Source of the DNA: Candidatus Saccharimonadota bacterium
GTDB taxonomy: Bacteria > Patescibacteriota > Saccharimonadia > Saccharimonadales > Saccharimonadaceae
Direction: 5' to 3'
Assembly (NCBI GenBank): GCA_020428265.1
Contig: JAGQND010000052.1
Location: forward strand, 1 to 5,289
Length of the DNA stretch: 5,289 nucleotides
Shown: piece after piece, positions 1 through 5,088 of the stretch
Numbering within the stretch: the stretch's first letter is position 1
Layout: every line of letters begins with the position of its first letter
Position numbers and translations under genes: made by a program
Notes under the pieces: model-generated
Told to the model about the DNA's origin: nothing
Seen by the model: only the letters and a program-made list of their open reading frames with translations
Database searches by the model: none

Positions 1-17
1 CCAAATATATGCTATAT

Positions 18-50
18 AAACACCGCCAGTATTTATACCGGCGGTGTTTT
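18..50 (+). terminator. Intrinsic terminator of an upstream gene outside the window
   Basis: AAACACCGCC (18-27) pairs perfectly with GGCGGTGTTT (40-49). The 12-nt loop can form a further GTA/TAC pairing inside it. The right arm runs into TTTT, then GG, then TTT. No gene for it is visible in the window, so it most likely ends a plus-strand gene to the left. The opposite strand also shows a short T run (the AAA at 18-20), so weak two-way action is possible. Confidence 0.75.
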
Positions 51-89
51 GGTTTATGAGGTAAATACACATAAAATACCGCAAACCAC

Positions 90-118
90 TAGTCAAAACC
101 AAAAATATATGATAGAAT
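90..118 (+). promoter_or_regulatory. Promoter of the bL33 gene (extended -10)
   Basis: An extended -10 element, TG-A-TAGAAT, lies at 110-118. A -35-like TAGTCA (4 of 6 matches to TTGACA) lies at 90-95 with a 17-nt spacer. Transcription would start near 125, giving a leader of about 26 nt before the ATG at 152. The tRNA-Trp gene in this window uses the same TGNTAnAAT style, which adds some support. The assignment is by eye. Confidence 0.45.
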
Positions 119-151
119 TGATAAAGTTGTAATAATAAATGTGAGTTTAAG

Positions 152-358
152 ATGGCTAAAAAAGCGACAAAACGAAAATTAGTAGGACTTGTAAGTGACT
201 TAAGCGGTCACCGTACTTACTATACGACTAAGAATACTCAGACTACCACTGAGAAGATTTCTTTGCGTAAGTACGACCCAGTTGCGCGTAAACACGCAAC
301 ATACACAGAGACTAAAAAGAGTCTCGGCCGTAACGAAGTTAAGGCCCGCAAGTCATAA
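152..358 (+). CDS. rpmG: 50S ribosomal protein bL33 (cysteine-free form)
   Basis: This is a 68-residue, very basic protein of the large ribosomal subunit near the E site. The bL33 pattern is clear: an MAKK start, then GHRTYYTTKNTQ (19-30), TEKISLRKYDP (33-43) and RKH..YTETKK (46-56). In zinc-binding bL33 two CxxC pairs sit in this fold. Here the matching positions are S15/S18 and D42/A45, so this is a zinc-independent form. The C-terminus (about residues 57-68, SLGRNEVKARKS) extends beyond the usual 50-55 residue length. The ATG at 152 has only a weak GTGAG ribosome binding site 6 nt upstream. An ATG at 139 is followed at once by TGA and cannot be the start. The gene stands alone, with its own promoter and a terminator directly after the stop. 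I am confident of the family; the lineage hint (CPR-like tail) is inference. Confidence 0.9.
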   Translation: MAKKATKRKLVGLVSDLSGHRTYYTTKNTQTTTEKISLRKYDPVARKHATYTETKKSLGRNEVKARKS

Positions 359-385
359 AAATAGCTGCTTCGGCAGCTATTTTTT
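357..385. terminator. Bidirectional intrinsic terminator shared by rpmG and the glucan operon
   Basis: ATAGCTGC (361-368) and GCAGCTAT (373-380) form a perfect 8-bp stem around a TTCG tetraloop. It is flanked by AAAA (357-360) on the left and TTTTT (381-385) on the right, so either strand gives a stem followed by a U tract. It closes rpmG, whose stop ends at 358, and also the convergent operon. For the operon, the stop codon (377-379) and the two last lysine codons of the GH15 gene lie inside the right arm and T tract. Confidence 0.9.
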
Positions 386-2374
386 ATTATCTTTGCGCTT
401 TATCTTTATGGGTTCCCACGGTTTTGCTGGCTCATCGTCAGACTGTATGCGGTCTAGCAGAGTAGATACGAGCTCAGCATGACTCCACGTTAAGGGTGCT
501 GGGGAAATAATTTCTAGCGTGCCTGGGTTGATTTGTTCTGATAGCATACCGGTTTTGAGTGCATGCGACACGACCCAGTCTATTATCGGCTCAGCTTTTT
601 CATTTTTGTCTACCTCTGTATAGTATTGTGCAGCCCATAAGGTGGTTATGAACCACCAGTTACCAAGCTCACTAGTGTCGGTACGGCGGTAGTTGTCGTG
701 TTCGTAGCGCGGATAGGCTTCAATATTTGGGTCGACACGCAATATCTCATGATATGTTTTTGCGGCCTGCTGCATTTCGGGTGACTTTACATCAAATAAC
801 CCAAACATAAATGCGCCATATATACTGCTAGCATCTAACGTGTCGTCTTTATATATTTCGCCTTCATGCGAGCGTATGCCCTTATACAGCGATTTTCGCT
901 CTGGGTTGTATAGGTGTTTTGCGGCGTTAGCTTTTATATCTTCGGCAAATGAGCGCCACCTTACGGCATTGTCGTGGTCTAGTTTGGCGTCTGCTAAATC
1001 TGCGGCAGCGCGCAAGGCACCGTACACTACCGATACAGTGTATGTAGTAGTTAAGAATACTTCTTCCCATAGGTCGTAGCTAGCCTTCGGCAGGCCGGTG
1101 TGTTCATCGACGAATTCTACCATCCAGTCGGCCATAGGCACCACCATGGAGTCATAGAATTCTCGTAGGATTTTTTCATCTTTGGTTGTCTCGTAAAATT
1201 GCGCAAGTACAAACAGTACTAGGGCGGTTTCGTCTTCTTGTATGGGTGGAGCTATGACGCCATCTTCGTGTACGTATGAGTGCCAGCTGCTACCCAAGCC
1301 GCCATCTGCCATAAACTTGTGGTTTATGTAGCCACCTGGGTGTAGTACACGTTTACAGAACTCAAAAAACCTATATGGCTCTTCGGTGTAGCCCATGCGT
1401 ATAAGTGGCCATAGTACGTTGGCGCCGTCGCGTGGCCAGCAGTAAGCGTAGGCGTCGCGGTCGTAATTTAGCATAGAGCTGTCTGTGCTAGCTATTACGG
1501 CACCACGTTTGTCTATTTGTGACTTTATAACCATGACGCTTCGTATGAATATATCTTGGTATTTGGGGTCAATTTTGGCCGCAGACTTGATGGCTGGTTG
1601 TAGCCACTTGCGCCACCACTCGGCCGTAGTGTTTACACGTCCGCTGTAGCCAACTTCGCGTATTTGCTTGTCCATAGATATAACTTCACGCAAGCTACCC
1701 CCAGCCGCTATCCAGTAATTTACGATTTCGGAGCTTTGTGCGCCTATATGTAGGGTGAAGCGTATTACGGAGTCAACGCGTCCGTGCTCTACATTGGCGC
1801 CACCTAGTTCGCCATCGTCGGCGTCTCGCCAGGTGCCTTCGTGTCCCTCTATGCCAAATAAACCTATACTGTGCTGGTCAAACGGTTTGTCGTTGTATTC
1901 GCCGGATATCAAAAAGTAAGTATTCCCGCGGTAGTGGAGGATAGATTTATTACTGGGCAGGTATTGAGCTGTGTCAGTATTGCCATATGCGGCGTCGATT
2001 ATAAACGCTTGGTGCATAAATAGTCGTATTTCGCGCTCACGCTCTACCAGGTTGACCACATGTATGTTGCGCAAAAAAGTATTAGAGTGGGCGTCTACCA
2101 GACTATCGAGCTCTAGAATGACGCCAATTGTCGGATTTTTGGCTATGATATGGCCTATGAGCGCTTGCGACGGATAACTAAAAGTCAACTCCCAATTGCC
2201 ATCGTCGAGCCAGTGAGTTTTTCCGTCTACCCACACACCGATTTTGTGGCGAGTCTGGCGACCCTCAGCGTGGTTTGAGAGGCCTACGTATGGGTAATAT
2301 AGGTCATGAACCAGGCCGTAATTATTAAGGCCAACATGCATTTCGCCATTACTAAGAACTATAGGTCGCGACAT
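377..2374 (-). CDS. GH15 family glucoamylase-like glycoside hydrolase
   Basis: This 665-residue protein probably releases glucose from the non-reducing ends of alpha-1,4 (and 1,6) glucans. The first ~250 residues look like the N-terminal beta-sandwich domain of prokaryotic GH15 enzymes, including the typical opening (LSNGEMHVGLNNYG, then DLYYPYVG at 24-31). The (alpha/alpha)6 barrel fills about 265-640. Within it, CWPRD (312-316) is the substrate-binding motif, with R315 and D316. YDLWEE (433-438) carries the general acid, probably E437 by comparison with DLWEE of fungal glucoamylase. LSEQ (611-614) carries the general base E613, followed by the PLTWSHAE stretch (627-634). Length and catalytic residues are complete. 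There is no signal peptide, so it should act in the cytoplasm. It is last in a three-gene operon, 19 nt behind the GH57 stop. The ATG has no in-frame alternative in that gap. Related GH15 members include glucodextranase and trehalase-type enzymes, so the exact substrate is uncertain; the family is not. Confidence 0.92.
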   Translation of the reverse strand: MSRPIVLSNGEMHVGLNNYGLVHDLYYPYVGLSNHAEGRQTRHKIGVWVDGKTHWLDDGNWELTFSYPSQALIGHIIAKNPTIGVILELDSLVDAHSNTFLRNIHVVNLVEREREIRLFMHQAFIIDAAYGNTDTAQYLPSNKSILHYRGNTYFLISGEYNDKPFDQHSIGLFGIEGHEGTWRDADDGELGGANVEHGRVDSVIRFTLHIGAQSSEIVNYWIAAGGSLREVISMDKQIREVGYSGRVNTTAEWWRKWLQPAIKSAAKIDPKYQDIFIRSVMVIKSQIDKRGAVIASTDSSMLNYDRDAYAYCWPRDGANVLWPLIRMGYTEEPYRFFEFCKRVLHPGGYINHKFMADGGLGSSWHSYVHEDGVIAPPIQEDETALVLFVLAQFYETTKDEKILREFYDSMVVPMADWMVEFVDEHTGLPKASYDLWEEVFLTTTYTVSVVYGALRAAADLADAKLDHDNAVRWRSFAEDIKANAAKHLYNPERKSLYKGIRSHEGEIYKDDTLDASSIYGAFMFGLFDVKSPEMQQAAKTYHEILRVDPNIEAYPRYEHDNYRRTDTSELGNWWFITTLWAAQYYTEVDKNEKAEPIIDWVVSHALKTGMLSEQINPGTLEIISPAPLTWSHAELVSTLLDRIQSDDEPAKPWEPIKIKRKDNKK

Positions 2375-2376
2375 AG

Positions 2377-2385
2377 CCCCACCCC
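2377..2385 (-). promoter_or_regulatory. Atypical G-rich ribosome binding site of the GH15 gene
   Basis: The 19-nt gap between the GH57 stop and the GH15 ATG contains GGGGTGGGG on the coding strand, ending 2 nt before the ATG. It resembles a Shine-Dalgarno sequence only loosely (GGTGG for GGAGG) and sits closer to the start than usual. Ribosomes finishing GH57 19 nt upstream may reinitiate here, so a strong site may not be needed. Confidence 0.4.
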
Positions 2386-2393
2386 AATAAGCA

Positions 2394-3629
2394 CTATTCG
2401 GCCTCCGAATGATTCTGTGTGCTAAGCAAACCTTTGTTATGCGCCATTACGCGCAGACGTACGTCGCGGATAGCGTTCATGTAGCTTATAAATGAATCGT
2501 ATGGCGAATCGTAGGGGCTAAAGTATGTATGTACGTCGCCGTCACGTAGCCATTTGGTAGCCATGTAGTAAAAGTGGTCGGAACTCTGCAATAGTCGCCA
2601 GTCGCGTATTAGGTCGTCGTCAAAGCTTCGCAAGACGTCGTTCTGAAGGTCATATAAGTATTTGAGAGCTTCTTTTTGCATAGCATTGCCGTTCCAAGCG
2701 CTTAGGTCGCGTTCGCTATCGGCCCAAGTTACGGTGTCTGGCATAGATAATTCACCCGACGCCTCTAGTTCAGCTGCGGCACCTGTTACGGTGTAGAATA
2801 CATGGTTTTCGCGGTTACTCCAAGTGTCTACCAAGTTTTCTATAAATGAAAATATACCAGTTTCAGCCCATTGATGTTCGCCAAAAGTCTCGAAATCCAT
2901 AAATAAGTTTACTAGTTGACCATCGGCTGATTCTAGCCAATCGACATATTTGCCAGTAGAGAGTGGCCATTCGTTCCATGCTTGGTCGCTAAAGCGAAAA
3001 GCTATATCGTCACTTAGTTTGTAGTTTTTCGTGAGGAGCTTTATGTTTTCTGTGCCAGTGGGCTTATATACGTAGTTTGGACTGCGCCAGTCTAGTACCT
3101 TGTCCCAACCCTCGGCCAGTACCGCATGGTAGCCTGTGTGGTCGGCCCATTTAGCAAGGTCGTCGTTGTAGGCGAGCTCGGTGTTGCGAAAAGCGGTAGG
3201 GGTGTAGTCAAATACTTCCTGTATACGCTTGCGGTGCAAAGCTACTTGAGCTTCAAATTCTTGGCGATTGTAGAAAAACGCCAAACTATGGTAGTAGGTT
3301 TCGCCGACTATTTCTACGCGACCTGTAGCAACTAAGCGCTTAAATGCTTCTAGTAGGTCTGATGCCCATTCTTCGGCTTGGTCTATAAAATCACCAGATA
3401 TGCTTAAAGATAGCTTAAATCCAGGATTGCGCTCCAGCAGTGACTGCAGTAGTGAAACCATAGGCCAGTAAGATTTTTCGGCCACTTTGTAGAACATTTT
3501 TTCATTGTTTAGTTTGCTGTCATCTTTGACACCAAAGTAGTCGTGGGTATTGCCGATATCAAACACACTATAAGGCCTAACCCTATATGGCTGGTGGACA
3601 TGTAAATACAGCGCTATGCCCTTAGTCAT
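2394..3629 (-). CDS. GH57 family alpha-amylase-like glycoside hydrolase
   Basis: This 411-residue retaining glycoside hydrolase should cut internal alpha-1,4 bonds of a glucan, or transfer glucan chains. The five conserved GH57 regions can be read in order: HQPYR at 12-16; GETYYH at 109-114; FRNTELAY at 147-154, with E151 the expected nucleophile; MDFETFGEHQW at 244-254, with D245 the expected acid/base; and DLSAWNGNAMQKE at 308-320. The FRNTEL and DFETFGEHQW versions resemble the MJ1611-type GH57 alpha-amylases rather than branching enzymes or 4-alpha-glucanotransferases. That subfamily call is from memory. There is no signal peptide or membrane segment, so it is cytoplasmic. Its ATG overlaps the glycosyltransferase stop (ATGA, 3626-3629), which implies translational coupling, and a GAGGG site sits 9 nt upstream. 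GH57 proteins of this type are often annotated as amylases without assays, so the substrate is inferred from the neighbours. Confidence 0.9.
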   Translation of the reverse strand: MTKGIALYLHVHQPYRVRPYSVFDIGNTHDYFGVKDDSKLNNEKMFYKVAEKSYWPMVSLLQSLLERNPGFKLSLSISGDFIDQAEEWASDLLEAFKRLVATGRVEIVGETYYHSLAFFYNRQEFEAQVALHRKRIQEVFDYTPTAFRNTELAYNDDLAKWADHTGYHAVLAEGWDKVLDWRSPNYVYKPTGTENIKLLTKNYKLSDDIAFRFSDQAWNEWPLSTGKYVDWLESADGQLVNLFMDFETFGEHQWAETGIFSFIENLVDTWSNRENHVFYTVTGAAAELEASGELSMPDTVTWADSERDLSAWNGNAMQKEALKYLYDLQNDVLRSFDDDLIRDWRLLQSSDHFYYMATKWLRDGDVHTYFSPYDSPYDSFISYMNAIRDVRLRVMAHNKGLLSTQNHSEAE

Positions 3630-4846
3630 GCTGCGATACCCTCATGTACTCTACTATACAGTGATATACACTTTTGGGCGACATCTTTCCACGATAAATT
3701 AGCATATTCGTCATGCACGCCTTGTTTGAGCATGGTTGCTAGGCTAGGCGAGAGTGCTATGGCAGCAAGTTGGTCTGCTAAGCGGTCGGTGTCCCAATAA
3801 TCGTAGCGTAAGATATTGTTCAGGACTTCACCTACGCCAGATTGTTTGCTGATGATAAGTGCACTGTTGTGGTGAGCTGCCTCTAGCGCGGTAAGGCCAA
3901 AAGGTTCGCTTACAGAGCTCATGACAAATACGTCGGCTATAGTGTAGACGTCGCGCCACTGCTTGCCTCGTACAAAGCCCGTAAAGTATACTTTGTCGGC
4001 TATACCTAGACTAGCGGCCAATGATATGAGCTCATCACGCTGCTCGCCATCACCTGCTAGTATAAATACAAACTTGTCATATTTTTCGCAAGCTTTTGCT
4101 GCGGCTCGCACAAAGTGAGTTAGGCCTTTTTGTACGGTAAAGCGCGTGATAAGCGCAACTACTAAGTAGCCTTCGCGTTTCAAGGCTTCAAAATATTCGT
4201 AATTACGGGTGTCGTAGGTGTATGGCGCAAAACTATCTACATCTAGGGCATTGTGCACTACTTCTACATTTTGCTCTGGTATGCCGTATTCTTTTACTAT
4301 GATAGCTTTGGTGATGTTGCTCACAGCTATTATGCGGTCGGCCATTAGTAATGCCTGCTGTTCTATTTCGTGCACTATGGGGTTGCCGTAGCGTTCACCT
4401 GAGCGGTCAAACTCGGTGGCGTGTACGTGCACGACTAGAGGTGCGCCAGTGAGAGCTTTGGCGCGCACACCAGCTTCCATAGTAAGCCAGTCGTGGGCAT
4501 GAATAACATCTGGCTGGACTTTTTTGACTAGTTTCTCGACAAATTTGATGTAATGTTTTTGCACTGCACGCATGGTATTTAGACTACCAGCGTCTACGTT
4601 GTCGAGGTCAAGCTCTGTTACGTATTCGCTGTCATAGCTGCCCAAGTGTACCTTGGACTCCGGAGGTAGAGATGATGCTCCGTGAATAGTCATAAAGTCT
4701 ATATCGGCGTGTGACGCCTTGTAAGGTAAAACAAAATCTATAGTAGCACCTTGGACGGCCAGAGCTTTTGACATGTGGTAGCAAGCTACTCCTAACCCAC
4801 CACTATTATATGGCGGTAGCTCCCATCCTAGCATTAATACCCTCAT
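3626..4846 (-). CDS. GT-B glycosyltransferase (GT4/GT5), glycogen-synthase-like
   Basis: This 406-residue retaining glycosyltransferase has the two-Rossmann GT-B fold. The N-terminal half shows the first strand MRVLMLGWELPP, then the glycine loop GGLG (16-19), which resembles the KTGGL donor loop of glycogen synthases, then HAHDW (116-120). The C-terminal half shows R235..K240-G241, AGDGEQR (264-270) and the E-x7-E motif EPFGLTALE (314-322, E314 and E322), which binds the sugar-nucleotide donor. It is first in an operon with GH57 and GH15 enzymes, which points to an alpha-glucan acceptor and ADP- or UDP-glucose as donor. A GT4 enzyme for another glycan remains possible. I chose the ATG at 4846 because the first beta-strand needs residues 1-7. 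An in-frame TAA 18 nt upstream rules out a longer form, and the next ATG (M5) would cut the strand. The site before ATG 4846 is weak, while GAGGG lies 5 nt before M5, so the start is slightly uncertain. No signal peptide is seen. Confidence 0.88.
   Translation of the reverse strand: MRVLMLGWELPPYNSGGLGVACYHMSKALAVQGATIDFVLPYKASHADIDFMTIHGASSLPPESKVHLGSYDSEYVTELDLDNVDAGSLNTMRAVQKHYIKFVEKLVKKVQPDVIHAHDWLTMEAGVRAKALTGAPLVVHVHATEFDRSGERYGNPIVHEIEQQALLMADRIIAVSNITKAIIVKEYGIPEQNVEVVHNALDVDSFAPYTYDTRNYEYFEALKREGYLVVALITRFTVQKGLTHFVRAAAKACEKYDKFVFILAGDGEQRDELISLAASLGIADKVYFTGFVRGKQWRDVYTIADVFVMSSVSEPFGLTALEAAHHNSALIISKQSGVGEVLNNILRYDYWDTDRLADQLAAIALSPSLATMLKQGVHDEYANLSWKDVAQKCISLYSRVHEGIAA
3636..3648 (-). 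repeat. 13-bp direct repeat, copy at the end of the glycosyltransferase gene
   Basis: TACATGAGGGTAT on the minus strand is identical to the 13 bases at 4837-4849, at the start of the same gene. The two copies are read in different frames (CAT GAG GGT here, ATG AGG GTA there), so the match is not due to shared protein sequence. Each copy lies just before a start codon and carries GAGGG. Confidence 0.5.
3639..3643 (-). promoter_or_regulatory. Ribosome binding site of the GH57 gene
   Basis: GAGGG on the coding strand lies 9 nt before the GH57 ATG, inside the last codons of the glycosyltransferase gene. It supports the ATG at 3629 as the start, in addition to the ATGA coupling. Confidence 0.6.
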
Positions 4847-4849
4847 GTA
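4837..4849 (-). repeat. 13-bp direct repeat, copy at the start of the glycosyltransferase gene
   Basis: This is identical to 3636-3648. Here the ATG inside the repeat is the assigned start of the glycosyltransferase, and the GAGGG inside it lies 5 nt before a second in-frame ATG (M5, 4834). The repeat may simply be a ribosome binding site with a shared context. Confidence 0.5.
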
Positions 4850-4869
4850 GATGCTCTGCGGTTAGACAC
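4843..4869 (-). CDS. Possible 8-codon leader ORF before the glycosyltransferase
   Basis: A GTG codon at 4869-4867 opens a reading frame of eight codons (MSNRRAST). Its TGA (4845-4843) overlaps the glycosyltransferase ATG as ATGA, the same junction that joins the glycosyltransferase to GH57. A strong Shine-Dalgarno, AAAAGGAG (4888-4881), lies 11 nt before the GTG. It is 34 nt from the glycosyltransferase ATG, too far to serve that start directly. This suggests translation starts at the GTG and passes to the main gene by coupling. The peptide has no run of a single amino acid as in classical attenuation leaders. The ORF is so short that chance is a serious alternative. Confidence 0.3.
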   Translation of the reverse strand: MSNRRAST

Positions 4870-4877
4870 GCTAACCG
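4859..4877 (-). promoter_or_regulatory. Stem-loop in the operon leader, between Shine-Dalgarno and start
   Basis: On the transcript, CGGTTAG and CTAACCG form a perfect 7-bp stem with a CGTGT loop. The GTG of the possible leader ORF sits in the loop. The stem starts 3 nt after the AAAAGGAG site (4888-4881). If folded, it shortens the path from that site to the glycosyltransferase ATG from 34 to about 15 nt. No T tract follows, so it is not a terminator. Its role may be to position or gate ribosomes. Confidence 0.5.
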
Positions 4878-4912
4878 TTGCTCCTTTTGTTTTATTATGT
4901 TTGCCTGCCTTC

Positions 4913-4941
4913 ATTATAGTTATGCTAGACCTGTTTCGCAA
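4913..4941 (-). promoter_or_regulatory. Sigma-70-type promoter of the glucan operon
   Basis: On the minus strand, TTGCGA (4941-4936) and a perfect TATAAT (4918-4913) are separated by exactly 17 nt. Transcription would start near 4906, giving a leader of about 60 nt that includes the AAAAGGAG site and the stem-loop. It is the only strong promoter visible ahead of the three genes. I see no operator-like inverted repeat around it. Confidence 0.7.
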
Positions 4942-4992
4942 GTGTTTTATAGGATTAAAATAAGAATATAAAGTACTGTAAATGCAAGATTA

Positions 4993-5001
4993 TGCTATAA
5001 T
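4993..5001 (+). promoter_or_regulatory. Extended -10 promoter of tRNA-Trp
   Basis: TGC-TATAAT is a perfect extended -10 element. It is 12 nt ahead of the first base of the mature tRNA, so the 5' leader should be only a few bases long. I find no convincing -35 at 16-18 nt; the extended -10 may compensate. This promoter and the operon promoter on the other strand are back to back, about 50 bp apart. Confidence 0.65.
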
Positions 5002-5013
5002 ATTTAAGTACTT

Positions 5014-5088
5014 AGGGGCATAGTACAGCGGCTAGTATAAAGGTCTCCAAAACCTTAGACCTAGGTTCGATTCCTAGTGCCCCTGCCA
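5014..5088 (+). tRNA. trnW: tRNA-Trp (anticodon CCA)
   Basis: A full cloverleaf can be drawn. The acceptor stem is AGGGGCA/TGCCCCT (5014-5020 with 5078-5084). The D stem is GTAC/GTAT around AGCGGCTA, with the invariant GG. The anticodon stem is AAGGT/ACCTT around CTCCAAA, with anticodon CCA at 5047-5049. The variable loop has 4 nt. The T stem is CTAGG/CCTAG around TTCGATT. The discriminator is G5085 and the CCA end (5086-5088) is encoded. The A1-U72 pair with G73 and the loop CUCCAAA are hallmarks of bacterial tRNA-Trp. It reads UGG. Confidence 0.97.

Noticed and set aside
9..17. TGCTATATAA-like promoter sequence at the left edge
   Set aside because: It resembles the tRNA extended -10, but it runs straight into a terminator hairpin with no gene between them, so a working promoter here makes little sense.
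282..482. Plus-strand ORF of 66 codons across the end of rpmG and the GH15 end
   Set aside because: It overlaps two real genes and crosses a strong terminator. The product resembles nothing known and there is no ribosome binding site.
840..1079. Plus-strand ORF antisense to the GH15 gene (also 1971-2177)
   Set aside because: These frames lie wholly inside the GH15 gene, which has all its catalytic motifs. They are antisense shadows of its codons.
3126..3335. Plus-strand ORF antisense to the GH57 gene
   Set aside because: It lies wholly inside a well-supported GH57 coding region and has no promoter or ribosome binding site of its own.
377..4846. Use of UGA as a sense codon (Gly or Trp), as in some CPR lineages
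   Set aside because: The reading frames are complete without in-frame TGA, conserved tryptophans are TGG, and the glycosyltransferase stops at TGA exactly where GH57 begins.
4768..4971. Plus-strand ORF across the glycosyltransferase start and the operon promoter
   Set aside because: It is antisense to the conserved N-terminus of the glycosyltransferase and to its leader. The predicted peptide is Cys/Tyr-rich with no recognisable pattern.
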